This document shows, in pieces, positions 28,539 to 37,192 of a stretch of 64,000 nt of DNA (position 1 is its first letter; every line of letters starts with the position of its first letter). The translations under genes and the position numbers were made by a program. This stretch comes from Gordonia sp049847105 (GTDB lineage Bacteria > Actinomycetota > Actinomycetes > Mycobacteriales > Mycobacteriaceae): assembly GCF_049847105.1 (NCBI RefSeq), contig NZ_JBNCNS010000004.1:124001-188000 (forward strand), read 5' to 3'. The notes under the pieces were generated by a model, which worked only from the letters and a program-made list of their open reading frames with translations, ran no database searches and was not told the DNA's origin.

Positions 28539-29603
28539 GTGACCCTGCGCATCCGTCCAGACCTCGACGATCTGCCCGCCTACGTGCCCGGCAAGACCTT
28601 TCCCGGCGCCGTGAAGCTGGCGAGCAACGAGGTCACCGAGGGACCGCTGCCCAGTGTCCTCGACGCGATCATCACGGCTGCCGGGTCCGCGAACCGTTAT
28701 CCCGACAACGGCATGGTCGAGCTGACCGCCAACCTGGCGAAGAAGCTCGGGGTGACCGAGGATCAGGTACAGGTGGGCTGTGGCTCGGTGGCCCTCTGCC
28801 AGAACCTGATCACGATCACCAGCGGCCCCGGTGACGAGGTGCTGTTCGCGTGGCGTTCGTTCGAGTCCTACCCGCTCGCGACGCGGGTGACCGGCGCGAC
28901 GCCGGTCCAGGTGCCGCTGACACCTGATCTCGTCCATGATCTGCCCGCGATGGTCGCGGCGATCACCGACCGCACGCGACTGATCTTTGTCTGCAACCCG
29001 AACAATCCGACCGGCACCGTCGTCGAGGCGGACGCGTTACGGGAGTTCCTGCACGCGGTGCCATCCGACATCATCGTCGCGCTCGACGAGGCGTATTTCG
29101 AATACCTGCGGCTCGGCCCCACCGAGGCCTACGACGCGGTGGAACTCTGCCGCGAGTTCCGCAACCTGGTGGTCCTGCGGACCTTCTCCAAGGCCTACGG
29201 GCTGGCCGGCCTCCGGGTCGGCTACGCGATCGGCGATCCCGAGGTGATCACCGCCTTACGGAAGGTGCACGTCACGTTCTCGGTAAACAGCCTCGCCCAG
29301 CATGCCGCGTCGGCGTGCCTCGAGGCCGGGGACGAACTGCTGGCACGCACCGAGGCCGTGGTGGCCGAACGCACCCGGGTGACCGGCCGACTCCGCGAAC
29401 TGGGATATCGCGTGCCCGATTCGCAGGCCAACTTCGTCTGGCTCGAACTCGGCGACGAAACGATGGATTTCGCCGGGGCAGCCGTCGACGCCGGAGTGGT
29501 GGTGCGGCCGTTCGCCGGGGACGGCGTCCGGGTCACGGTCACCAACCCCGCCGAGGACGACACCTTCCTGCGCTTCGCCGAACAGTGGAGCCAGAAAGCC
29601 TGA
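28539..29603 (+). CDS. pat: Aromatic/phenylalanine aminotransferase (HisC-like, Pat)
   Basis: A 354-residue fold-type I PLP enzyme of the HisC family. In mycobacteria the syntenic gene (hisC2/pat, Rv3772) is an aromatic aminotransferase. Motifs are CNPNNPTGT near residue 153, DEAYFEY near 186 and the PLP-lysine segment TFSKAYGLAGLRVGYA near 217. It probably completes Phe and Tyr synthesis with TyrA; histidinol-phosphate activity cannot be excluded. The start is GTG 28539 with no clear ribosome site. Confidence 0.87.
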   Translation: MTLRIRPDLDDLPAYVPGKTFPGAVKLASNEVTEGPLPSVLDAIITAAGSANRYPDNGMVELTANLAKKLGVTEDQVQVGCGSVALCQNLITITSGPGDEVLFAWRSFESYPLATRVTGATPVQVPLTPDLVHDLPAMVAAITDRTRLIFVCNPNNPTGTVVEADALREFLHAVPSDIIVALDEAYFEYLRLGPTEAYDAVELCREFRNLVVLRTFSKAYGLAGLRVGYAIGDPEVITALRKVHVTFSVNSLAQHAASACLEAGDELLARTEAVVAERTRVTGRLRELGYRVPDSQANFVWLELGDETMDFAGAAVDAGVVVRPFAGDGVRVTVTNPAEDDTFLRFAEQWSQKA

Positions 29604-29628
29604 CCCACCGGCAGATGAACCCGCCCGG

Positions 29629-30612
29629 CTAGAGGCCCCGCGAGATGGTCGGCCAGGCGACCGGCAGATCCCGCTCCCAGTAGACCCAGTTGTGGGTACC
29701 GATGACCCGGAATCCGTCGGTGAACGGGACGTTGTGTGCCCGCAGGGTCGCGGCGAACTCGAGCGAGCAACGCCACGCACCGAGCTCCAGGGCCGAGCCG
29801 GCCGCGGTGACGGCCGACCGTGGGCCGTCCTTGGGGTCATAGGGCGCGGTGAGGTCGAGTGGGCCGACCGCGCCGGAGCCCGCGGAGATGAAGATGTTCT
29901 TGCCGCGTAGCTTGTCGAGGTGCCTGCTGGGATCGTGCGAGTCCCAATTGGCGGAGCCGAACGGACCCCACATGTTGGTGGCATCACCGCCGGACTTCGC
30001 GACGGTGGTGCGCACATAGCTCTCGTTCACCGGGCCGGACACCGGCGGGCATCCGCTCAGCGAGGCGATTCCCGAGTAGAGACTCGGATGCCGGAACGCC
30101 AGCGTGAAGGCCGACTGGCCGCCCATCGAGAGCCCGATGACGGCGTTGCGGCCGGTGCCGTCGAACTTGGCGTCGATCAGCGGCGGCAGTTCCTTGGCGA
30201 GGAAGGTCTCCCACTGGGGCTTGCCGAGCTTGGCGTCGCGGTGCACCCAGTTGGTGTAGAAGCTGCCGGCACCGCCGGTGGGCAGGACCACGTTGACGTT
30301 CTTGTCGGCGAAGAACTTGCCCGCCCGGCCCTTGGTGATCCAGTCGCTGACGTCTTCACCGGCGTCTGCCCCGTCGAGCAGGTAGACGGTCGAGCGCGGA
30401 CCGCTGCTGTAACGAGGGGTCAGCACGGACACCTTGACCTTGCCGCCCATGGCCGGTGACTTCACCCAGATGTCGGTCCGCTCCGGGCTCAGCTTCGCCG
30501 ACTTCGAGATCTGGGCCGCCTTGAGGTCGTCGGCGTGCGCCACCCCCGACGTACCGACCACAGCGACCATCAATGAGGCGACCACCACCGCCCAACGGCT
30601 CGACTTCCGCAT
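29629..30612 (-). CDS. Secreted mycolyltransferase, antigen 85 family
   Basis: A 327-residue exported alpha/beta hydrolase. The signal peptide runs from MRKSSRW to a likely cleavage after AHA near residue 30. The nucleophile elbow is GLSMGGQSA, where antigen 85 has GLSMAGSSA. WGPFGSANWDSHDP and the catalytic-His segment GTHNWVYW also match Ag85. Such enzymes transfer mycolates between trehalose monomycolate molecules or onto arabinogalactan in the cell envelope. ATG 30612 is preceded by GGGAG. It could be one of several paralogues. Confidence 0.88.
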   Translation of the reverse strand: MRKSSRWAVVVASLMVAVVGTSGVAHADDLKAAQISKSAKLSPERTDIWVKSPAMGGKVKVSVLTPRYSSGPRSTVYLLDGADAGEDVSDWITKGRAGKFFADKNVNVVLPTGGAGSFYTNWVHRDAKLGKPQWETFLAKELPPLIDAKFDGTGRNAVIGLSMGGQSAFTLAFRHPSLYSGIASLSGCPPVSGPVNESYVRTTVAKSGGDATNMWGPFGSANWDSHDPSRHLDKLRGKNIFISAGSGAVGPLDLTAPYDPKDGPRSAVTAAGSALELGAWRCSLEFAATLRAHNVPFTDGFRVIGTHNWVYWERDLPVAWPTISRGL

Positions 30613-30817
30613 TTTCTCCCTCACTGCACACACCACGGCTGCATCCACCCGCCGACGTCATCGTCGCGGGCATCGCAAACATCGATAGTGCGGTTTCCCC
30701 CTGGCACCGCATCCTCCTCCTGACAGAGTACTGATGAGTAACCGTCTCGCGTAACCCCAAGATCGGGTTCGGTGCGGATACGACCACTGTTCGACGACCT
30801 CCCGAAAGGCGGATGCG

Positions 30818-31297
30818 ATGACTCCGGCCCCCGACGATCCCGATGGCACCGCTGCCGAGACCGGTGCAGGACTCGGCCCGGGTGGCTTCGCATTCGTGGC
30901 CGAGGTGGGCGTTCGCTGGTCGGACATGGACGCGTTCGGTCACATCAACCATGCGCGCATGGTGACCCTCATGGAGGAGGCGCGCATCGAATGGCTGCTC
31001 TCCGCCGGCGAACAATACGTCCCGCTGATCAAGAGTGCGATGATCGTGCACGTCGAGATCCGGTATCAGCGTCAGCTGCGGCACGACGACTCGCCGCTAC
31101 GGATCGGCATGTGGATCAAGGGGTCGCGGTCGGTCGACTTCACCATCGGCTACGAGATCCGCGCCTCCCGTGACGAACCGTCGGTGAAGGCGGCCTGCGT
31201 GGCGAGTACACAGATGGCTGTTGTCGACGTCGAGGCGCACACTCTGCGCCGACTCACACCGACGGAGAAGGAGTATCTGCGGTCCTGGTCGCGGTGA
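30818..31297 (+). CDS. Acyl-CoA thioesterase, hotdog fold
   Basis: A 159-residue hotdog-fold protein of the 4-hydroxybenzoyl-CoA thioesterase-like group. The signature RWSDMDAFGHINHARMVTLMEEAR includes the Asp and the helix-starting segment typical of these enzymes. It would hydrolyse a CoA thioester; the acyl group is unknown. ATG 30818 follows GAAAGGCGG. It is convergent with the 413-residue hypothetical gene and divergent from the mycolyltransferase. Confidence 0.85.
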   Translation: MTPAPDDPDGTAAETGAGLGPGGFAFVAEVGVRWSDMDAFGHINHARMVTLMEEARIEWLLSAGEQYVPLIKSAMIVHVEIRYQRQLRHDDSPLRIGMWIKGSRSVDFTIGYEIRASRDEPSVKAACVASTQMAVVDVEAHTLRRLTPTEKEYLRSWSR

Positions 31298-31324
31298 GTC
31301 GCCGACACCGGGCGCGGGCGGAGA

Positions 31325-32566
31325 TCAGGACGGCTCGTAGCGGGCCGGGAGTTCCCGCGGTACCGCCGGTGAGATCCGGGCGATATTGCCCTGCAACACA
31401 TCCCGATAGATCCGCAGTTGCTCCTCGCCGCTGCGAACCTGTTCGGTGAGTCGCTTGGCGTTGTCCACCGAGATCTCCCGGTCACCCGAGCGCGCGATGA
31501 GATCGTCGATCCGGTCGTCGATCGTGCTGGCGCGGTCGTATTCGGCGAGCACCCGCAGTTCCACCGCGGCCGATTCCACGACGGCGGCCACCTCGCCGAG
31601 GGCCTGCGCCCGGTCGATCAGTTCGGTCCACACGGGACGCAGCGCGGCCTCCCGGCGGTCGATGTGCTCGGCGAACGACCGATCGAACCCGCCGTTGCGC
31701 TTGGCGCGATCGAGGTCGATCCGCACGGCGCGCAGCGCGATCACGTCGGCGGCGATCTCGGCCAGCTCGGCATGGAGATTCACCTGCGTGCGCTGGATCT
31801 CGAAATGGTCGGACAACCAGGCAGGGTTTCGCACGATCCGGTCGTAGAAATGACCCGCGACGAACAACAGCGTCTCGTAACCGTCGACAAAGGTCACCGA
31901 CCCCGGGGTACCGAGCGGTGCCGTCGAGGCACCCTCCTGATCGGGCACCAGGATCTGGTTGGCCCACTCGCCGGCCTGCGGATAACCCGACTTCGCGGCG
32001 ACCTGGCCCACAACGCCCGCGAGGCGATCCATGGCTGCAGTACCGGCCCGGCGCATGTAGCCCGATGTGTTCGCGTCGGGGGTCGGGGTGCACATCAGCC
32101 CGGCGAACAGCCGTTCGCGCTCCTCGATCTCGAGGTACACGTTCTCGCGGCGCTCGCGCCGGATGGCCCGGGTGCCGCCGGCGAACACTCCCTTGGCCGT
32201 CACGATCAGTTTCCGAGCGTCGTCGCGCCGGCGATGCAGACCGTTCACGCGATTGCGCATCACCGCTGCCACCACGCTCGGCATCATCGGGTTGGCCAGC
32301 TGATGCTCACTCTGCGCGATCGCGCGGCCCAACCGCCGGAGGTCGCCGAACCCGCTGTGGAGCACGGGCACCGGCAGGCCTGTGGAGATGCGCCGCACCA
32401 GGATGGCCCGGCCGGATGGTGTCAAGAACCCGGCAGCGATGAGAATCGCTGCGGTGTCGGACAGTTCGGGGCGATCACCGGGCAGGCGCGACTGGTCGCA
32501 CCACGACCGGATCTCGTCACTCGTCGTGCCCGTGGCCGGGAGACCACGACGCCGGTTGTCGACCAT
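31325..32566 (-). CDS. Conserved hypothetical protein, 413 residues
   Basis: I do not recognise this family. The protein is hydrophilic and mainly alpha-helical with many Arg/Glu/Asp residues. It has no signal peptide, no membrane helix and no nucleotide-binding motif. Residues about 250-380 look like long amphipathic helices, possibly coiled coil (LAEIAADVIALRAVRIDLDRAK and the ELRVLAEYDRAS region). Codon use and GC at third positions match the neighbours, which supports a real gene. It stands upstream of the thioesterase, tail to tail. Confidence 0.6.
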   Translation of the reverse strand: MVDNRRRGLPATGTTSDEIRSWCDQSRLPGDRPELSDTAAILIAAGFLTPSGRAILVRRISTGLPVPVLHSGFGDLRRLGRAIAQSEHQLANPMMPSVVAAVMRNRVNGLHRRRDDARKLIVTAKGVFAGGTRAIRRERRENVYLEIEERERLFAGLMCTPTPDANTSGYMRRAGTAAMDRLAGVVGQVAAKSGYPQAGEWANQILVPDQEGASTAPLGTPGSVTFVDGYETLLFVAGHFYDRIVRNPAWLSDHFEIQRTQVNLHAELAEIAADVIALRAVRIDLDRAKRNGGFDRSFAEHIDRREAALRPVWTELIDRAQALGEVAAVVESAAVELRVLAEYDRASTIDDRIDDLIARSGDREISVDNAKRLTEQVRSGEEQLRIYRDVLQGNIARISPAVPRELPARYEPS

Positions 32567-32620
32567 GCGGATGTCCCTCGATTTCCCCGTCCGGTCACCG
32601 TCCGGACGTCACCGTCGATG

Positions 32621-33739
32621 CTACCCGCGACTGTGCGACAGCCCGGGCGTACGGGCACGCCACAACGGCGCGGTGAGTCGGTGCAGCAGCCAGGCGACCG
32701 GAATGCTGACCGCCGTCGCGGCGAGGAACGCTATCGGCATCGACCCGCTGAACACCCCGAACCCGAGCACGTCCATGACGATCTCCAGCACGAGGACATG
32801 CACGAGGAAGAACTCGTACGAGATCTCGCCGAGCCACACCATCGGACGGCTCCCACACACGCGAGCCCACCAGTCGGACTGATCGCGAACGGTCAGCGGA
32901 CCGATCAGGCCGACGGCGATCACCAGGTAGAGCACGTGCTTGACGATCGTCGCCGACGCCGTGGTCGGGGTGATGGTGGGTTCACCGGCGATCGAGGTCG
33001 CCGACAGCAGGAACGCTCCCACCGCGATGGCCACCGACACCGTCGCATCCCAGCGCCGGATCAGGTGCACGCACACCGCGAGGAGCATCCCCGCGACGAA
33101 CCAGCCGAAGAACGCCGGTGCCCACAGTCGCGCGGTCGCATCGACCCCGGCACTGCCCGCGACCACCACCGACCAGATGGGCGACACCAGCAGCAGTGCC
33201 AGCAACCCGACGATCAGCAGATCCGGGCGCCATCGTCGACGACAGACCACCGACACGAGGATCCACGCGATCGGCGGCAGCACCAGGTAGAAGACCACCT
33301 CCGCGGCCAGACTCCACATCTGGGTCAGCCCCGAGTGCAGATGGCCGAATCCGTACACCTGGGTGAGGGTCATGTTGCGCAGGAAGCCGGACCAACCGGT
33401 GCCGGTCGGCGACGCATCGGCGGGTTCGTAGACGAGGTAGAGGGCATACACCACCACGACCGTGATCCAGTAGGCCGGCAGGACGCGTCGCGCCCGGTGC
33501 CAGAAGTAGCGTCCGGCCGACGGTGCGCCACGCCCCTCGATGAGCGCGGCCACCCACGGCGCGAACAGCAGGTATCCGGACAGCACGAAGAAGATGGCGA
33601 CGCCCACCTCGAAGCGGGAGGTGAGTCGGCCGAGGAAGTCATCGGTGTAGTGGCCGGTCCAGAACGCGGCGTGGGTGAGGCAGACCGAAAGCGCCGCCAG
33701 TGCCCGGATTCCGGTGAGAGATGGGATCCGCGCGGCCAT
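32621..33739 (-). CDS. Acyltransferase 3 family membrane protein
   Basis: A 372-residue integral membrane protein with about ten helices. It starts MAARIPSLTGIRALAALSVCLTHA, the acyltransferase 3 hallmark with the catalytic histidine, followed by FEVGVAIFFVLSGYLLFAPW. The family O-acylates sugars, lipids or antibiotics at the membrane; the target here is unknown, perhaps an envelope glycolipid. ATG 33739 is preferred over 33760. It is divergent from the corA-like gene with only about 40 bp between. Confidence 0.88.
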   Translation of the reverse strand: MAARIPSLTGIRALAALSVCLTHAAFWTGHYTDDFLGRLTSRFEVGVAIFFVLSGYLLFAPWVAALIEGRGAPSAGRYFWHRARRVLPAYWITVVVVYALYLVYEPADASPTGTGWSGFLRNMTLTQVYGFGHLHSGLTQMWSLAAEVVFYLVLPPIAWILVSVVCRRRWRPDLLIVGLLALLLVSPIWSVVVAGSAGVDATARLWAPAFFGWFVAGMLLAVCVHLIRRWDATVSVAIAVGAFLLSATSIAGEPTITPTTASATIVKHVLYLVIAVGLIGPLTVRDQSDWWARVCGSRPMVWLGEISYEFFLVHVLVLEIVMDVLGFGVFSGSMPIAFLAATAVSIPVAWLLHRLTAPLWRARTPGLSHSRG

Positions 33740-33781
33740 GCTGCGATCCTGCCATCCCACCCCGGTGGCAGAATGCAGGCC

Positions 33782-34819
33782 ATGTCGGAACGAATCCGCG
33801 GACAGATCTGGCGCGACGGCGAGAAGGTCGACGGATTCGAGCTGAGCAGGGTCTCCGACTGTCTCGCCGATTCCGATCTACTCGTCTGGGCCGACCTGGA
33901 ATGCCCCACGAGCGAGACGATGGCGACCCTCGCCGATGAACTCGACCTCGATCCCTTCGCGATCGAGGACACCACCGCCTCAGCGGAACGGGTCAAGACC
34001 GTCGCGTACGCCCACCACACCTTCCTGATGGTCTATGCCGTCGTGCTGAACGACGACGAACCTTCCGAGGCGGCACCGGCGACTCAGACCTCCGGCGGAC
34101 AGAGTCCCGCCGAGCAGGCCAAAGCGTTTGATCTGCACCGCATCTCGGTGTTCGTCAAAGGGAATGCGCTGATCACCGTTCGACGCACCGCCGACTTCGA
34201 CATCGACACGGTGGTGCAGCGATGGGACGACATCGGCGGCGAGCAATACGGGATCGGGGCGTTGCTGCACGGGCTCCTCGACGTCGTCGTCGACGGCCAT
34301 TTCGATGCGGTCCAGCAACTCGACGACGCCATGGAAGACCTCGAGGGACTGCTCTTCGACGAGCGGGTCGCAGGCCGCGCACTCCAGCGTCAGACCTACG
34401 ATCTCCGTAAGGATCTGGTGCTGCTGCGACGGGTGGTACTGCCGATGCGGGAGGTCATCGGAGGTATCCAGCGCAGACGATTCGAGAACAAGGCGCCTCC
34501 CGAACTCGATCCACATTTTTCCGACCTCTACGACCACGCGCTGCGCGCGGCGGAGTGGACGGAGTCGTTGCGCGACATGGTCACCACGATCTTCGAGACC
34601 AACCTGTCTCTCGCGGACGCCCGGCTCAACACCGTGATGAAGAAGCTGACCGCGTGGGCCGCGATCATCGCCGTACCGACGGCGATCACCGGGTTCTATG
34701 GCCAGAACGTGCCGTACCCCGGCTACGGCCACACCGTCGGATTCATCACCAGCGCCGTGCTGATCGTGGCGATCGTGGTGGGCCTGTACTTCAGCTTCCG
34801 TCGGCGTGACTATCTCTGA
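33782..34819 (+). CDS. CorA-like Mg2+/divalent cation channel, GQN variant
   Basis: A 345-residue 2-TM-GxN protein. A large acidic cytoplasmic N-terminal domain is followed by a long helix and two C-terminal membrane helices. The pore motif reads YGQN rather than the canonical YGMN; the following VPYPGY loop is of an actinobacterial type. Function is probably Mg2+ or Co2+ uptake, but efflux roles are known for variants. ATG 33782 is used; ATG 33773 in frame adds three residues. Confidence 0.85.
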   Translation: MSERIRGQIWRDGEKVDGFELSRVSDCLADSDLLVWADLECPTSETMATLADELDLDPFAIEDTTASAERVKTVAYAHHTFLMVYAVVLNDDEPSEAAPATQTSGGQSPAEQAKAFDLHRISVFVKGNALITVRRTADFDIDTVVQRWDDIGGEQYGIGALLHGLLDVVVDGHFDAVQQLDDAMEDLEGLLFDERVAGRALQRQTYDLRKDLVLLRRVVLPMREVIGGIQRRRFENKAPPELDPHFSDLYDHALRAAEWTESLRDMVTTIFETNLSLADARLNTVMKKLTAWAAIIAVPTAITGFYGQNVPYPGYGHTVGFITSAVLIVAIVVGLYFSFRRRDYL

Positions 34820-34843
34820 GTCGCAACCACATCCGGCCGCAGG

Positions 34844-35518
34844 TCAGGCCGGCCGCGGAATCGCCGACGCGACGCCCTGCCCGATCCACTCGGGCACATC
34901 GCGACGCACTTCCGACGGTGCGAGAACCGTTATCCGGTCGTCACGCAGGCCGGTTCGCCAGTCGATGTCACCGCGCCACACCTCGGTGAGGGTGCGCAGA
35001 TCGGTGACGACGGTGGCGTCGACGTGGTAGCCGGGATCGAAATCGCAGGCCTGGGCCTCGCCGTCGCTGACCACCAGCCACCACGAGCCCGCTTTGCCGA
35101 TGACATCGCGAAAGTTGAACTCCACCATGGTTCGACGTCGGGGCCAGCGATCGATGGGCACGGTGCGGTGGATGTCCCACATCAACAGATGCGGGTCCAG
35201 GTCGGCGTCGCCGAGCTCCCCGATCCAGCGCGTACCCCAGGTGCTCAGTGCGGTCACCACTTCGGTGAGTTCCTCACCCTTGTCGGTCAATGAGTACACC
35301 GACCGACCACCGACCTCGGATCGGCGCACCACTCCCGCGCGTTCGAGTCCGCGCAGCCGCTTGGTGAGCAACGCAGGTGACATCTTGGGTACGCCGCGCC
35401 GCAGTTCGTTGAAATGCCTACTGCCCAAGAGGAGTTCACGCACGACGAGAATCGTCCAGCGCTCATCGAGCAGTTCCATCGCCTTGGCGACCGGGCAGAA
35501 TTGTCCATAGGAGGTCAT
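34844..35518 (-). CDS. HxlR-family regulator with C-terminal SCP2-like domain
   Basis: A 224-residue protein. Residues 1-100 are a winged-helix HxlR domain starting with CPVAKAMELLDERWTILVVRELL and containing MSPALLTKRLRGLERAGVV. Residues about 110-220 resemble a sterol-carrier-like ligand-binding domain (WWLVVSDGEAQACDFDPGYHVDATV). A lipid or aromatic ligand is plausible but inferred. It is divergent from a methyltransferase gene, 154 bp away, with GTAC motifs between them. Confidence 0.85.
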   Translation of the reverse strand: MTSYGQFCPVAKAMELLDERWTILVVRELLLGSRHFNELRRGVPKMSPALLTKRLRGLERAGVVRRSEVGGRSVYSLTDKGEELTEVVTALSTWGTRWIGELGDADLDPHLLMWDIHRTVPIDRWPRRRTMVEFNFRDVIGKAGSWWLVVSDGEAQACDFDPGYHVDATVVTDLRTLTEVWRGDIDWRTGLRDDRITVLAPSEVRRDVPEWIGQGVASAIPRPA

Positions 35519-35544
35519 CGGGACCCCTTCCCTCGGTGCCTCAA

Positions 35545-35587
35545 GTACACACCCGCACCGCGACGATGACCAGTACAGATTCAGTAC
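35545..35587. promoter_or_regulatory. Candidate HxlR operator with three GTAC motifs
   Basis: GTAC occurs at 35545, 35573 and 35584. The last two are embedded in direct copies of CAGTAC, 11 bp (about one helical turn) apart. They lie between the divergent HxlR regulator and methyltransferase genes. HxlR proteins often use GTAC-containing sites in other bacteria (from memory). Confidence 0.45.
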
Positions 35588-35672
35588 CGCCGCCGGTTCA
35601 TTTCCTGGTCTGGATCGACAGCCGGCGCGGCGAGATGCTGACTACGTCATTCGAACCGACCGAGGAGACACG

Positions 35673-36488
35673 ATGTCCATCGAGAACATCACCACCGACC
35701 AGGCACTGAAGGCGAAGCACCGCGCACTATGGGCGTCCGGTGACTACCCGGCCGTTGCCGATGTGATCACGCCACTCGGCCCGCGCCTCGCCGACGCCGC
35801 CGCCATCGGCCCCGGCGATCGCGTGGTCGACATCGCCGCGGGCGCAGGCAACGTGGCCATCCCGGCCGCGCGGATCGGGGCGCACGTCGTTGCCACCGAC
35901 CTCACCCCGGAACTGCTGGAAATCGGCGAATTCCGGGAGCCCGACCTCGGAATCATCTGGCGCACCGCCGATGCCGAGGATCTGCCGTTCGACCAGGGCT
36001 CCTTCGACGTCGCCGTGTCGTGCGTCGGCGTGATGTTCGCACCCCACCATCAGCGCTGCGCTGACGAACTGATCCGGGTCTGCCGTCCCGGCGGCCGGAT
36101 CGGCCTGATCAACTGGACACCCACCGGCTTCATCGGCCAGTTGTTCTCCGTCATGAAGCCCTACGCACCGCCGCCCCCACCGGGCGCGAGCCCCGGCGTG
36201 CTCTGGGGAGATCCCGACCATGTGCGCACCCTGCTCGACGATCGCGTCCACGACATCACTGCCACCACCGAGTCACTCCCGGTCAGTCGATTCGCCGACG
36301 GTGCGGCGTTCCGGGACTTCTTCAAGGCGACATACGGTCCGGCGATCGCGACCTACAAGGCGATCGGCGACGATCCGACACGGGTTGCGGAGCTGGATGC
36401 AGAGATGGCGGCACTCGCCGACGACCACATCGACAAGGGGCAGATGGAGTGGGAATACCTGCTGGTCACGGCCACCGTCACCAGCTAG
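35673..36488 (+). CDS. Class I SAM-dependent methyltransferase
   Basis: A 271-residue UbiE/SmtA-like methyltransferase. The SAM motif I is VVDIAAGAGNVAIPAA (about residue 50). The acidic end of strand 2 is in VVATDLTPELL, motif II in the SFDVAVSCVGVMF region and motif III around VCRPGGRIGLINW. The substrate is unknown. It is the likely target of the divergent HxlR regulator. It starts at ATG 35673 after GAGGAGACACG. Confidence 0.87.
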   Translation: MSIENITTDQALKAKHRALWASGDYPAVADVITPLGPRLADAAAIGPGDRVVDIAAGAGNVAIPAARIGAHVVATDLTPELLEIGEFREPDLGIIWRTADAEDLPFDQGSFDVAVSCVGVMFAPHHQRCADELIRVCRPGGRIGLINWTPTGFIGQLFSVMKPYAPPPPPGASPGVLWGDPDHVRTLLDDRVHDITATTESLPVSRFADGAAFRDFFKATYGPAIATYKAIGDDPTRVAELDAEMAALADDHIDKGQMEWEYLLVTATVTS

Positions 36489-36532
36489 TCGATCGAATTG
36501 CACTGAGGGACAACAATTCCCGGATAGAGGCT

Positions 36533-37192
36533 ATGATCGGGCAGGTGGATTCGACGATCGTTCACCTGCCCGACCTCCCGACACAGGCCCGTCGCCTCGT
36601 CGACCTCGGCGTCGCGCGGCTCGCCGGCATCGACGACGCAGCGATCGTCGACGCCGCAGCGGCCGCAGCAGACACGGGGAACGCGCTCCTCGTCCCACAC
36701 CCGGAACTCCTCGCACCATCGGCGGCCGCACCGCTGCTCACCCGGGCAGGCAAATCCGGGTTCGTCGTCGTCGACATGACCGACCTCGACGACTTCACAC
36801 CGATCACGGGCGTCGGCCTCCCGGCCGGGCCGTTCTACCTGCTCTCGGACATCGATCGCGGCGACGCGATGGCGAACTGGAGTCCCGACGAGGCACTCCC
36901 GTCGATCACCGGTGCTACCCGCACCCCGCTGACGATCGGAGAAGGCATCGCCTGGCTCCTTCAGCAACCCGGACAGCTCCAGCCGAATCGGTGCTTCATG
37001 ACCATCGGCTCGCGCCTGCGGAAGCCGAACGGTCGCCTCGACGCCCGCACCCCGGCGATCTGGATCTCCGGGGGCACCGGCAGAGACGGGCGCGAGCGCA
37101 AGGGCGCGCCGAAGGTCGGCTGGTGCTGGGCGGGTAACCGCCACATGTGGCTCGGGTTCGCCTCGGCAGTGGACCGTCGGTCCATCAGCTGA
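36533..37192 (+). CDS. DUF5701 family protein
   Basis: A 219-residue soluble protein matching, from memory, the actinobacterial DUF5701 pattern: DIDRGDAMANWSPDEALP, RTPLTIGEGIAWLLQQP, RCFMTIGSR and a closing KVGWCWAGNRHMWLGFAS. The function of the family is unknown. ATG 36533 is chosen with AGAGG just upstream. Its stop overlaps the 3' end of the convergent MFS gene by 8 bp. Confidence 0.75.
   Translation: MIGQVDSTIVHLPDLPTQARRLVDLGVARLAGIDDAAIVDAAAAAADTGNALLVPHPELLAPSAAAPLLTRAGKSGFVVVDMTDLDDFTPITGVGLPAGPFYLLSDIDRGDAMANWSPDEALPSITGATRTPLTIGEGIAWLLQQPGQLQPNRCFMTIGSRLRKPNGRLDARTPAIWISGGTGRDGRERKGAPKVGWCWAGNRHMWLGFASAVDRRSIS

Noticed and set aside
31418..33772. Long plus-strand extension upstream of the CorA-like protein
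   Set aside because: Antisense to the 413-residue gene and the acyltransferase; the real protein starts at 33773 or 33782.
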